A stretch of 37,606 bases of DNA, from assembly GCA_002418465.1 (NCBI GenBank), contig DIEE01000096.1, forward strand, positions 1 through 37,606, read 5' to 3'. The translations under genes and the position numbers were made by a program. Origin of the DNA: Pseudomonas sp. UBA5782 (GTDB taxonomy: Bacteria > Pseudomonadota > Gammaproteobacteria > Pseudomonadales > Pseudomonadaceae). Within the stretch, counting starts at the first letter, position 1. Each line of letters starts with the position of its first letter. The notes beneath the pieces are model-generated. The model had not been told where the DNA came from and searched no databases. It saw nothing but the letters and a program-made list of their open reading frames with translations. Positions 10,430 to 18,693 of this stretch are shown here, in pieces.

Positions 10430-11020
10430 TTGAACAAAACCCAATCTTCACCCCAGCGCTACGATCCCCGCGAGCTTACCGATGAGGAATTGGTACAGCG
10501 TGCGCACGTCGAACTTTTCCATGTCACACGCGCCTACGAAGAGCTGATGCGACGATATCAGCGCACTTTGTTCAATGTGTGTGCGCGCTATCTGGGCAAT
10601 GATCGCGATGCCGATGATGTATGTCAGGAAGTAATGTTGAAAGTGCTCTACGGCCTGAAGAACTTCGAAGGCAAGTCGAAGTTCAAGACATGGCTTTATA
10701 GCATTACGTATAACGAATGTATCACCCAGTACCGCAAGGAAAGGCGCAAGCGCCGCTTGCTAGACGCACTCAGCCTCGATCCGCTGGAAGAGGCCTCCGA
10801 AGAGAAGGCGCCCAAGGTCGAAGAGCGCGGCGGGCTTGACCGCTGGCTGATTCATGTCAACCCGATTGACCGAGAAATCCTCGTATTACGTTTTGTTGCA
10901 GAACTCGAATTTCAGGAAATCGCCGACATCATGCACATGGGCCTTAGCGCGACGAAAATGCGCTACAAAAGGGCACTGGACCGGCTTCGTGAAAAATTTT
11001 CGGGCATTTCCGAAACTTAG
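10430..11020 (+). CDS. sigX: ECF RNA polymerase sigma factor SigX
   Basis: A 196-residue extracytoplasmic-function sigma factor. Region 2 covers roughly residues 30-110 (YEELMRRYQRTLFNV, DADDVCQEVMLK, FKTWLYSITYN) and recognises the -10. Region 4 covers about 140-190 (DREILVLRF, EIADIM, LSATKMRYKRAL) and recognises the -35. It controls oprF, fatty-acid synthesis and membrane-fluidity genes in P. aeruginosa. No anti-sigma gene adjoins it, as is usual for SigX. The start is TTG 10430; no good Shine-Dalgarno precedes it, but MNKTQ matches the usual N-terminus and no ATG is available before region 2. The gene is clearly AT-richer than its neighbours. Confidence 0.95.
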   Translation: MNKTQSSPQRYDPRELTDEELVQRAHVELFHVTRAYEELMRRYQRTLFNVCARYLGNDRDADDVCQEVMLKVLYGLKNFEGKSKFKTWLYSITYNECITQYRKERRKRRLLDALSLDPLEEASEEKAPKVEERGGLDRWLIHVNPIDREILVLRFVAELEFQEIADIMHMGLSATKMRYKRALDRLREKFSGISET

Positions 11021-11056
11021 TAGGGTGGTTAGCTCTCTCATGGTCAGGCCCGCTCT

Positions 11057-11081
11057 GGTAAACTATTGCCAAGTTAGCGAG
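11057..11081 (+). promoter_or_regulatory. Possible SigX-type (ECF) promoter of oprF
   Basis: GGTAA (11057-11061), a 16-nt spacer, then CGAG (11078-11081). This resembles the GTAAC / CG-type -35 and -10 elements of ECF promoters, and oprF is an established SigX target in Pseudomonas. It would start transcription about 40 nt before the oprF ATG. The -10 half is weak evidence by itself. Confidence 0.4.
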
Positions 11082-11128
11082 CACAGGCCTGCTAGCTTAT
11101 TCATCACACTTGATGGGGATTTAAACGG

Positions 11129-12103
11129 ATGAAACTCAAGAACACCTTAGGCGTCGTCATTGGCTCTCTGATAGCCGCGACATCTGTTCACGCGCTGGCC
11201 CAGGGCCAAGGCGCTGTCGAGGTGGAAGCTTTCGGTAAGAAGTATTTCACCGACAGCTCTAAAGACGCTTCGGACGCCAAACTGTTTGGCGGTTCGGTCG
11301 GCTACTACCTGACCGACGACGTCGAACTGGCACTGTCCTACGGCGAGTACCACGACATTCGTGGCGATAGCGACACTGGCAGCAAGAACATCAAGGGCAA
11401 CCTGGCTTCCCTCGACGCCATCTACAACTTCGGCACTCCGGGCGTAGGCCTGCGTCCGTACGTTTCCGCCGGCTTCGCTCACCAGAGCATCGGCCAGGCG
11501 ACCCGTGGCGGTCGTGACCACAGCACCTTCGCCAACGTCGGTACCGGCCTGAAGTACTACTTCACCGAAAACTTCTTCGCTAAAGCCAGCGTCGACGGCA
11601 TGTACAACATCGACCGCGGCGAAACCGAGTGGATGGCTGGCGTAGGTGTCGGCATGAACTTCGGTGGCGGCGCGCGTGAAGTCGCAGCGGTAGAGCCGAC
11701 TCCGGAACCGGCACCGGCTCCGGTCGCTCAAGAGCCGGAACCGGCTCCTGAAGTGGTTCGCGTCGAACTCGACGTGAAATTCGACTTCGACAAGGCCACT
11801 GTGAAGCAGGACAGCTACGGCGACATCAAGAACCTGGCTGACTTCATGAACCAGTACCCGCAGACCACCACGACCGTTGAAGGCCACACCGACTCCGTCG
11901 GCACCGACGCCTACAACCAGAAGCTCTCCGAGCGTCGTGCCGCTGCCGTCAAAACCGTTCTGGTCAACCAGTACGGCGTCGCCGGCAACCGCGTCGACTC
12001 CGTCGGTTACGGCGAATCGCGTCCGGTGGCTGACAACGCTACCGACGCTGGCCGTGCGGTCAACCGTCGCGTAGAAGCCGAAGTGGAAGCCCAGGCCAAG
12101 TAA
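11129..12103 (+). CDS. oprF: Major outer-membrane porin OprF
   Basis: A 324-residue OmpA-family porin that links the outer membrane to peptidoglycan and forms a slow porin. Signal peptide 1-24 (cleavage after HALA). An N-terminal eight-stranded beta-barrel covers about 25-180. The Pro/Glu linker covers 188-209, and the OmpA-like peptidoglycan-binding domain 210-324, with HTD 253-255 and R269/R270 as the diaminopimelate-contacting region. ATG 11129 has GGGGA at 11116-11120. There is no cysteine anywhere, unlike P. aeruginosa OprF, whose longer linker region carries disulfides. Codon use is highly biased, as expected for an abundant protein. It ends in tandem hairpins including a strong terminator. 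Confidence 0.97.
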   Translation: MKLKNTLGVVIGSLIAATSVHALAQGQGAVEVEAFGKKYFTDSSKDASDAKLFGGSVGYYLTDDVELALSYGEYHDIRGDSDTGSKNIKGNLASLDAIYNFGTPGVGLRPYVSAGFAHQSIGQATRGGRDHSTFANVGTGLKYYFTENFFAKASVDGMYNIDRGETEWMAGVGVGMNFGGGAREVAAVEPTPEPAPAPVAQEPEPAPEVVRVELDVKFDFDKATVKQDSYGDIKNLADFMNQYPQTTTTVEGHTDSVGTDAYNQKLSERRAAAVKTVLVNQYGVAGNRVDSVGYGESRPVADNATDAGRAVNRRVEAEVEAQAK

Positions 12104-12123
12104 GCCTCGGTTACCGCTGGATT

Positions 12124-12151
12124 CTGCCGAACCACTCCGGTGGTTCGGCAG
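12124..12151 (+). other. Perfect 12-bp hairpin downstream of oprF
   Basis: CTGCCGAACCAC and GTGGTTCGGCAG enclose a TCCG loop of the stable UNCG class. No T-run follows, so it is more likely a 3'-UTR stability hairpin ahead of the real terminator than a terminator itself. Confidence 0.75.
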
Positions 12152-12159
12152 AAAAGGAA

Positions 12160-12189
12160 AAGCCCGCTTCGAAAGAGGCGGGCTTTTTT
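12160..12189 (+). terminator. Intrinsic terminator of oprF
   Basis: AAGCCCGCTTC, a GAAA loop, GAGGCGGGCTT with one T-G wobble, then a run of T (12184-12189). It is a canonical Rho-independent terminator for the abundant oprF transcript. Confidence 0.93.
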
Positions 12190-12241
12190 GCGTCTTCGGT
12201 ACTGGCAGCGATGGCGATGGCTTTGAGCCGAGCACAAAGCA

Positions 12242-12265
12242 AAACGCCCCGAAGTCGGGGCGTTT
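12242..12265 (-). terminator. Terminator of the yej-fabI operon
   Basis: AAACGCCCCGA pairs with TCGGGGCGTTT (11 bp). On the minus strand the stem ends in GTTTT followed by GCTTTG, about 37 nt beyond the fabI stop. It is near-symmetrical, so it may also catch plus-strand readthrough from oprF. Confidence 0.8.
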
Positions 12266-12301
12266 GTCTCAAGACCGATCAGCAGCGATCAGCCGGGAGC
12301 A

Positions 12302-13096
12302 TCACTCTTCGATGTTGCCCATCGCGGTGGTGTTGAAGCCGCCGTCTACGTAGAGGATTTCACCGCTGATGCCCGAGGCCAGGTCGGAGCAGAGGAACGC
12401 GCCGGCGTTTCCCACTTCGTCGATGGTGACGTTGCGGCGCAGTGGAGTCTGCTTCTCGTTGGCGGCGAGCATCTTGCGGAAGCTCTTGATGCCGGAAGCG
12501 GCGAGGGTGCGGATCGGGCCGGCGGAAATCGCGTTGACGCGCGTACCTTCCGGGCCGAGGCTGCCAGCCAGGTAACGGACGCCGGCTTCCAGACTGGCCT
12601 TGGCCATGCCCATGACGTTGTAGTTCGGCATGGTGCGCTCGGCGCCCAGGTAGGAAAGCGTCAGCAGGCTGCCGTTGCGGCCTTTCATCAGTTCACGGCC
12701 GGCCTTGGCCAGGGCAACGAAGCTGTAGGCGCTGATGTCGTGCGCGATCTTGAAGCCTTCGCGGGTGGTGACTTCGGTGAAGTCGCCGTCGAGCTGGTCG
12801 CCCGGAGCGAAACCGACCGAGTGGACGATGATGTCCAGGCCGTCCCATTTCTTGCCCAGTGCGGCGAAGACCGAGGCGATTTCCTCGTCGTTGGCGACGT
12901 CGCAGGGGAAGCACAGCTCCGGGTTGGAGCCCCAGCCGGCGGCGAACTCCTCGACGCGGCCCTTGAGCTTTTCATTCTGATAGGTGAAGGCGAGTTCGGC
13001 GCCTTCGCGGTGCATGGCGGCGGCGATACCCGAGGCGATCGAGAGCTTGCTGGCGACACCAACAATCAGTACGCGCTTACCGGCGAGAAAACCCAT
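12302..13096 (-). CDS. fabI: Enoyl-[acyl-carrier-protein] reductase (NADH) FabI
   Basis: A 264-residue short-chain dehydrogenase/reductase that performs the last reduction of type II fatty-acid elongation; FabI is the target of triclosan. The N-terminal cofactor segment is GFLAGKRVLIVGVAS. The active site is Tyr-x6-Lys in YNVMGMAK, with the second conserved tyrosine in LSYLGAER ten residues upstream. I chose ATG 13096 because it is preceded by AGAGGA (complement of 13104-13109) and gives the family length. The upstream in-frame extension to 13198 lies inside yejF. The start is only 4 nt from the yejF stop, and the Shine-Dalgarno lies within yejF, so fabI appears to be the last gene of the transporter operon. 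Confidence 0.97.
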   Translation of the reverse strand: MGFLAGKRVLIVGVASKLSIASGIAAAMHREGAELAFTYQNEKLKGRVEEFAAGWGSNPELCFPCDVANDEEIASVFAALGKKWDGLDIIVHSVGFAPGDQLDGDFTEVTTREGFKIAHDISAYSFVALAKAGRELMKGRNGSLLTLSYLGAERTMPNYNVMGMAKASLEAGVRYLAGSLGPEGTRVNAISAGPIRTLAASGIKSFRKMLAANEKQTPLRRNVTIDEVGNAGAFLCSDLASGISGEILYVDGGFNTTAMGNIEE

Positions 13097-13100
13097 GTGC

Positions 13101-14738
13101 TTATCCTCTTTCTTGGTTTGGCGACGGTTCCAGGGCCAAAAAGGCGGCCTCCAGCAACTGCCGTGTATAAGGGTGCTGCGGAGCGGCAAAGACTTCATCC
13201 GCCGGGCCGCGTTCGACCACCTGCCCCTGCTTGAGTACCATCAAGTGGTGACTCAGCGCCTTGACCACCGCCAGATCGTGGCTGATGAAAAGGTAGGTCA
13301 GGTTGTACTTGGCCTGTAGCGAGCGAAGCAACTCCACTACCTGGCGTTGAACCGTCCGGTCGAGCGCCGAAGTGGGCTCGTCTAGCAGGATCAGCGCCGG
13401 TTTCAGCACCAAAGCGCGGGCAATGGCGATTCGCTGCCGTTGTCCGCCGGAAAACTCGTGGGGGTAGCGGTGCCGGGTTTGCGGATCCAGACCTACCTCC
13501 TTGAGCGCGTCGATGATTGCCTGTTCCTGTTCAGCCTCGTTGCCCATAGCGTGAATCCGCAAGCCTTCGCCGACGATTTGCGCCACCGACATGCGCGGGC
13601 TGAGACTGCCGAACGGGTCCTGGAAGACCACCTGCATCTGCCGCCGAAGCGGGCGAACCTGCTGCTGGGTCATCTGATCCAGCGACTGGCCCTGGAATCG
13701 GATCGAACCCTGGCTGCCGAGCAAACGCAGGATCGCCAGACCCAGCGTCGACTTGCCCGAACCGCTTTCACCGACGATCCCCAGCGTCTGGCCCTTGGGC
13801 AGACTGAAATCGATGCCGTCCACTGCCTTGATGTGATCGACGGTGCGCTGCAGCAGCCCTCTCTTGATCGGGAACCACACGCGCAGGTCTTGCACTTCCA
13901 GCAGGGGCGGCCCCGGCGGATTAGCGGCTGCCTCCCCGCTGGGCTCGGCGCAGAGCAGTTCACGCGTATACGGATGCTCGGGCGTCTGGAACAGTTTTTC
14001 ACACGACCCCTGTTCGACGATGCGTCCGCACTGCATGACACATACGCGATGCGCTATTTGCCGAACCAGGTTCAGATCATGGCTGATCAGCAGCAGCGCC
14101 ATGCCCAGACGCGCCTGCAATTCCTTGAGCAGGGTGAGAATTTTCAGCTGCACGGTGACGTCCAGCGCGGTGGTCGGCTCGTCGGCGATCAGCAGCTCCG
14201 GCTCGTTGGCCAGCGCCATGGCGATCATCACGCGCTGCCGCTGGCCACCGGAAAGCTCGTGCGGATAGGCCTTCAGGCGTTTGTGCGGATCGACGATGCC
14301 GACCAGCTCGAGCAACTCCAGCGTGCGCCGGGTCGCCGCCTTGCCGCTCAGGCCCTTGTGCAGGGTGAGTACTTCGTTGACCTGCTTCTCGATGCTGTGC
14401 AGCGGGTTCAGCGAGGTCATCGGCTCCTGGAAGATCATCGCGATGCGGTTGCCGCGGATGTGCCGCAGACGTTGCTCGCTCTGCGTCAGCAGGTCCTGGC
14501 CGTCGTAGGTGATCGAGCCGGCCGGATGCTGGGCAAGCGGGTAGGGCAGCAGGCGCAGGATGGAGTGCGCGGTCACCGACTTGCCGGAGCCGCTTTCGCC
14601 GACCAGGGCCAGGGTCTCGCCCTTGCGGATGTCGAAGCTGACGCCCTCGACCACGCGCTGACACTGGTTTCCGGCGACGAACTCGACGGCCAGGTCGCGC
14701 ACTTCGACGAGGTTCTGGGGTGACGATATCTCGCTCAT
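13101..14738 (-). CDS. yejF: Peptide ABC transporter, double ATPase subunit (YejF-type)
   Basis: A 545-residue fusion of two ABC ATPase domains that energises the Yej oligopeptide importer, the route used by microcin C in E. coli. The first domain has Walker A GESGSGKS at 47-54, signature LSGGQRQRV and Walker B LLIADEPT. The second repeats GESGSGKS, FSGGQRQRI and LILLDEPT. Each carries the C-terminal oligopeptide-type extension ending in HPYTR. Both halves look catalytically complete. The ATG at 14738 lies 6 nt after the yejE stop, and fabI begins 4 nt after its own stop. It is cytoplasmic, attached to YejB/YejE. Confidence 0.93.
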   Translation of the reverse strand: MSEISSPQNLVEVRDLAVEFVAGNQCQRVVEGVSFDIRKGETLALVGESGSGKSVTAHSILRLLPYPLAQHPAGSITYDGQDLLTQSEQRLRHIRGNRIAMIFQEPMTSLNPLHSIEKQVNEVLTLHKGLSGKAATRRTLELLELVGIVDPHKRLKAYPHELSGGQRQRVMIAMALANEPELLIADEPTTALDVTVQLKILTLLKELQARLGMALLLISHDLNLVRQIAHRVCVMQCGRIVEQGSCEKLFQTPEHPYTRELLCAEPSGEAAANPPGPPLLEVQDLRVWFPIKRGLLQRTVDHIKAVDGIDFSLPKGQTLGIVGESGSGKSTLGLAILRLLGSQGSIRFQGQSLDQMTQQQVRPLRRQMQVVFQDPFGSLSPRMSVAQIVGEGLRIHAMGNEAEQEQAIIDALKEVGLDPQTRHRYPHEFSGGQRQRIAIARALVLKPALILLDEPTSALDRTVQRQVVELLRSLQAKYNLTYLFISHDLAVVKALSHHLMVLKQGQVVERGPADEVFAAPQHPYTRQLLEAAFLALEPSPNQERG

Positions 14739-14744
14739 GAAGCG

Positions 14745-15764
14745 CTATTTCCTCGGGTCGAATGCATCGCGCGCGGCCTCGCCGATGAACACCAGCAGGC
14801 TCAGCATCAACGCCAGCACGGCGAAGGCACAGATGCCCAGCCAGGGCGCCTGCAGGTTGGATTTGCCCTGCGCCACCAGTTCGCCCAGCGAGGGCGAGCC
14901 GGCCGGCAGGCCGAAGCCGAGGAAATCCAGGGCGGTGAGAGTGCCGATGGCGCCGGTGAGGATGAACGGCATGAAGGTCATGGTGGACACCATGGCGTTG
15001 GGCAAAATGTGGCGGAACATGATCGCGCCGTTCTGCATGCCCAGCGCCCGCGCCGCGCGGACGTATTCGAGGTTGCGCCCGCGGAGGAATTCGGCGCGCA
15101 CCACGTCGACCAGGCTCATCCAGGAGAACAGCAGCATGATCCCCAGCAGCCACCAGAAGTTCGGCTGCACGAAGCTGGCGAGGATGATCAGCAGATAGAG
15201 CACCGGCAGCCCGGACCAGACTTCCAGGAAGCGCTGCCCGAGCAGATCGACCCAGCCGCCGTAGAAGCCCTGCAGCGCGCCGGCGAACACGCCGATGATC
15301 GAGCTGAGGATGGTCAGGGTCAGGGCGAACAGCACCGAGATGCGGAAGCCGTAGATGATCCGCGCCAGCACGTCGCGGCCCTGGTCGTCGGTGCCCAGCC
15401 AGTTGGCCGCGGAAGGCGGCGCGGGGGCGGGCACCGCCAGGTCATAGTTGATCGCCGCGTAGTCGAAGGGGATCGGCGGCCAAAGCATCCAGCCGTCCTT
15501 CGCCTCGATCAGCTCGCGGATATACGGGCTCTTGTAGTTGGCTTCCAGCGGGAATTCGCCGCCGAACGCGGTTTCTGGGTAGCGCTTGGCCACCGGGAAA
15601 TACCACTCGCCGTCGTAGTGCACGACCAGCGGCTTGTCGTTGGCGATCAGCTCGGCGCCGAGGCTCAGGCCGAACAGGATGAGGAACAGCCAGAGCGACC
15701 ACCAGCCACGTTTGTTGGCCTTGAAGCGTTCGATGCGGCGGCGATTGAGAGGAGAAAACTTCAT
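14745..15764 (-). CDS. yejE: Peptide ABC transporter permease YejE
   Basis: A 339-residue inner-membrane permease of the binding-protein-dependent type. An N-terminal membrane helix (about 20-42) is followed by a large periplasmic segment and then the transport domain with about five helices. The cytoplasmic EAA loop, which contacts the ATPase, reads EYVRAARALGMQNGAIMFRH. The YejE-specific periplasmic insert includes FGGEFPLEANYKSPY. The ATG at 15764 lies 1 nt after the yejB stop, so the two permease genes are almost certainly coupled. It forms the channel as a heterodimer with YejB. Confidence 0.93.
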   Translation of the reverse strand: MKFSPLNRRRIERFKANKRGWWSLWLFLILFGLSLGAELIANDKPLVVHYDGEWYFPVAKRYPETAFGGEFPLEANYKSPYIRELIEAKDGWMLWPPIPFDYAAINYDLAVPAPAPPSAANWLGTDDQGRDVLARIIYGFRISVLFALTLTILSSIIGVFAGALQGFYGGWVDLLGQRFLEVWSGLPVLYLLIILASFVQPNFWWLLGIMLLFSWMSLVDVVRAEFLRGRNLEYVRAARALGMQNGAIMFRHILPNAMVSTMTFMPFILTGAIGTLTALDFLGFGLPAGSPSLGELVAQGKSNLQAPWLGICAFAVLALMLSLLVFIGEAARDAFDPRK

Positions 15765-15765
15765 C

Positions 15766-16851
15766 TCACTTCTCCCGGCTTTCGAAGTCGATGCGCGGAT
15801 CGACCAGGGTGTAGGTGATGTCGCCGATCAGTTTCACCAGCAACCCGAGCAGGGTGAAGATGAACAGGCTGCCGAATACCACTGGATAGTCGCGGTTGAG
15901 CGCTGACTCGAAGCTCAGCAGGCCGAGGCCGTCGAGGGAGAAGATCACCTCGATCATCAGCGAGCCGGTGAAGAACATGCCGATGAAGGCCGACGGGAAG
16001 CCGGCGATGATCAGCAGCATGGCGTTGCGGAACACATGGCCGTAGAGCACACCGGTGCGCGAAAGGCCCTTGGCGCGGGCGGTGACCACGTACTGTTTGT
16101 TGATCTCGTCGAGGAAGCTGTTCTTGGTCAGCAGGGTGAGGGTGGCGAAGTTGCCGATCACCAGCGCCGACACCGGCAGCGCCAGGTGCCAGAAGTAGTC
16201 GAGGATCTTGCCGCCCCAGCTCAGCTCGTCGAAATTGTTGGAGGTCAGCCCGCGCAGCGGGAACCAGTCGTAGTAGCTGCCGCCAGCGAACAGCACGATC
16301 AGCAGGATGGCGAAGAGAAACGCCGGGATCGCGTAGCCGACGATGATTGCCGAACTGGTCCAGACATCGAACGCGCTGCCGTGGCGGGTGGCCTTGGCGA
16401 TGCCCAGCGGGATCGACACCAGGTACATGATCAGCGTGCTCCACAACCCGAGGGAGATCGACACCGGCATCTTCTCGACGATCAGGTCGGTGACCTTGGC
16501 GTTGCGGAAGAAGCTCTCGCCGAAATCCAGCTGCGCATAGTTCTTCAGCATGATCCAGAAGCGCTCCGGCGCCGACTTGTCGAAGCCGTACATCTTCTCG
16601 ATCTCGGCCACCAGCTCGGGGTCGAGGCCCTGGCCGCCGCGGTAGTTGGAGTGGCCGCCGGACACTTCCGAGCCGCCGCCGGAAATCCTCCCGGTGGCGC
16701 CCCCGGCCGCGGCGTCGAAGCCTTCGAGCTTGGCGATCATCTGCTCGACCGGCCCGCCGGGCGCGGCCTGGACGATGATGAAGTTGATCAGCAGGATGCC
16801 GAACAGCGTCGGCAGGATCAGCAGCAGGCGGCGAAATATGTAGGCGAGCAT
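15766..16851 (-). CDS. yejB: Peptide ABC transporter permease YejB
   Basis: A 361-residue inner-membrane permease and partner of YejE. The N-terminal helix (MLAYIFRRLLLILPTLFGIL) is typical of OppB/DppB-like permeases. A glycine-rich periplasmic insertion at about residues 43-75 (GGATGRISGGGSEVSGG), seen in YejB proteins, precedes the five-helix transport core. The EAA-type loop reads INKQYVVTARAKGLSRTGVL. The start codon directly abuts the yejA stop (16852-16854) and the stop lies 1 nt before yejE, so the arrangement is fully operonic. Confidence 0.93.
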   Translation of the reverse strand: MLAYIFRRLLLILPTLFGILLINFIIVQAAPGGPVEQMIAKLEGFDAAAGGATGRISGGGSEVSGGHSNYRGGQGLDPELVAEIEKMYGFDKSAPERFWIMLKNYAQLDFGESFFRNAKVTDLIVEKMPVSISLGLWSTLIMYLVSIPLGIAKATRHGSAFDVWTSSAIIVGYAIPAFLFAILLIVLFAGGSYYDWFPLRGLTSNNFDELSWGGKILDYFWHLALPVSALVIGNFATLTLLTKNSFLDEINKQYVVTARAKGLSRTGVLYGHVFRNAMLLIIAGFPSAFIGMFFTGSLMIEVIFSLDGLGLLSFESALNRDYPVVFGSLFIFTLLGLLVKLIGDITYTLVDPRIDFESREK

Positions 16852-18693
16852 CTAGTGCGTTTCCTGCTCGTTAGCTGCGGCATCGGTATCGGGCGTCTCG
16901 CCGGGCTTATGCCACCAGGTCATCATGCCGAAGTCGTACAGCGAGGTGGTCTGCGGATGCGCCAGGTGCGTCCAGTAGGCCACCCGCCAGGTGTCGACGT
17001 AGTAGTTCGGCACCACATAGTTGCCCCACTGCAGCACGCGGTCCAGCGCGCGGCAGTGGAGGATCAGGCTCTTGCGCGAGTCGGCGCGGATCAGCCCTTC
17101 CACCAGTGTGTCGATGGCCGGGTCGCGCAGGCCGATGAAATTGCGGCTGCCCGAGCTGTCGGCGCTGCGCGAGTGCCAGAATTCCAGCTGCTCGTTGCCC
17201 GGCGAATTGGACTGGGCCCAGGTCGAGGGCACCATGTCGAAGTCGCGCGAACGCAGGCGGTTGATGTACTGCGAGACGTCGACCCGGCGGATCTGCAAGT
17301 CGATGCCCAGCTCGGCGAGGTTGCGCTTGAATGGCAGTACGATGCGCTCCAGGTTGGCCTGGGCGGTGAGGAACTCGAACGCCAGCGGCTTGCCGTCCGG
17401 GTCGACCATCTTGTCGTTCTCGATCTTGAATCCGGCCTCGGTGAGCAGCTGGTAGGCACGGCGCTTCTGGTCGCGGATGATGCCGCTGCCGTCGCTGACC
17501 GGCGGCTCGAAGACTTTCGTGAATACCTCGTCGGGAATCTTGCCCCGCAGCGGTTCGAGAATCTTCAGCTCATCGGCGTCCGGCAGCGCGGTGGCAGCCA
17601 TCTCCGAGTTCTCGAAGTAGCTGCGGGTGCGCTTGTAGGAGCCGAAGAACAGCTGCTTGTTGGTCCACTCGAAATCGAACAGCAGGGCGATCGCCTCGCG
17701 CACGCGGCGGTCCTGGAACACCGGCCGGCGAATGTTGAAGGCGAAGGACTGCATGCCCGCGGGGTTATGGTTGGTCAGGTTTTCCTTGACGATCTTTCCG
17801 GCGCGCAGGGCCGGGCTGTCGTAGCCGGTGGCCCAGTCCTTCGCCGAATACTCCAGGTTGAAGTCGAACTGGCCGGCCTTGAACGCTTCCAGCGCCACCG
17901 AGGAGTCGCGGTAGTAGTCGACGTTGATCGCATCGAAGTTGTAGTAGCCACGGTTCACCGGCAGGTCCTTGCCCCACCAGTCCTTGACCCGCTCGTAGCG
18001 GATCGAACGGCCCGGATCGACCCTGGCGATGCGGTAGGGGCCGCTGCCCAGTGGCGGCTCCAGGCTGCTCTTGGCGAAGTCGCGGGTCGCCCACCAGTGC
18101 TTCGGCAATATCTGCAACTGGCCGAGGATCAGCGGCAGCTCGCGGTTGCCGGAATGCTTGAAGTCGAAGCGCACGCGCTGCTTGTCCTCGACCACCACCT
18201 TGTCGACGTCGGCGTAGTAGTGGCGGTACATCGGATCGCCCTTGTCGACCAGCGTCTGGAAGGTGAACTCGACGTCTTCGGCGGTGACCGGCGTACCGTC
18301 GTTGAAGCGCGCCTTGGGGTTCAGGTAGAAGCGCACGAAGCTGTTGTCCGGCGCCTTCTCGATCTTTTCCGCGAGCAGCCCGTATTCGGTGAAGGGCTCG
18401 TCCGGGGAGTGATAGGTGAGCGTGTCGTAGATCAGGCCCAACTGTTCGGCGGAATTGCCCTTGGGAATGAACGGGTTGAGGCTATCGAAGCCGTTCAGCC
18501 CGGCCAGGCGCAGGGTGCCGCCTTTGGGAGCGTCCGGGTTCACCCAGCTGAAATGCTTGAAGTTCGCCGGGTACTTGGGGGCTTCGCCATACAGCGTGAC
18601 GGCGTGCTGCCGCGCCGCGCAGGCGCTGCCGGCGAGGGCCAGCAGCAGGGCGCCGCAGCCGAATCGGCGGAACGCGCTCAGGGTAATGCTCAT
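16852..18693 (-). CDS. yejA: Extracellular peptide-binding protein (YejA-type), copy proximal to permeases
   Basis: A 613-residue family-5 solute-binding protein that delivers peptides to YejBEF in the periplasm. A signal peptide occupies about residues 1-26 (ending AGSACA). The hallmark HFSWVNPDAPKGGTLRLAGL follows, then the long SBP_bac_5 lobe pair. I chose ATG 18693 rather than the upstream in-frame 18720, because it is preceded by GGAGAAG and gives a clean signal peptide. The start overlaps the stop of the second binding-protein gene by ATGA (18690-18693), so translation is coupled. It is clearly paralogous to that neighbour. Confidence 0.9.
   Translation of the reverse strand: MSITLSAFRRFGCGALLLALAGSACAARQHAVTLYGEAPKYPANFKHFSWVNPDAPKGGTLRLAGLNGFDSLNPFIPKGNSAEQLGLIYDTLTYHSPDEPFTEYGLLAEKIEKAPDNSFVRFYLNPKARFNDGTPVTAEDVEFTFQTLVDKGDPMYRHYYADVDKVVVEDKQRVRFDFKHSGNRELPLILGQLQILPKHWWATRDFAKSSLEPPLGSGPYRIARVDPGRSIRYERVKDWWGKDLPVNRGYYNFDAINVDYYRDSSVALEAFKAGQFDFNLEYSAKDWATGYDSPALRAGKIVKENLTNHNPAGMQSFAFNIRRPVFQDRRVREAIALLFDFEWTNKQLFFGSYKRTRSYFENSEMAATALPDADELKILEPLRGKIPDEVFTKVFEPPVSDGSGIIRDQKRRAYQLLTEAGFKIENDKMVDPDGKPLAFEFLTAQANLERIVLPFKRNLAELGIDLQIRRVDVSQYINRLRSRDFDMVPSTWAQSNSPGNEQLEFWHSRSADSSGSRNFIGLRDPAIDTLVEGLIRADSRKSLILHCRALDRVLQWGNYVVPNYYVDTWRVAYWTHLAHPQTTSLYDFGMMTWWHKPGETPDTDAAANEQETH

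Noticed and set aside
13164..13169. TATACA on the minus strand within yejF as an internal fabI promoter
   Set aside because: No acceptable -35 at 15-18 nt; a chance -10 match within coding sequence is likely.
13440..14723. A 427-codon plus-strand open frame opposite yejF
   Set aside because: Antisense shadow of an intact double ATPase; composition is typical of mirrored GC-rich codons.
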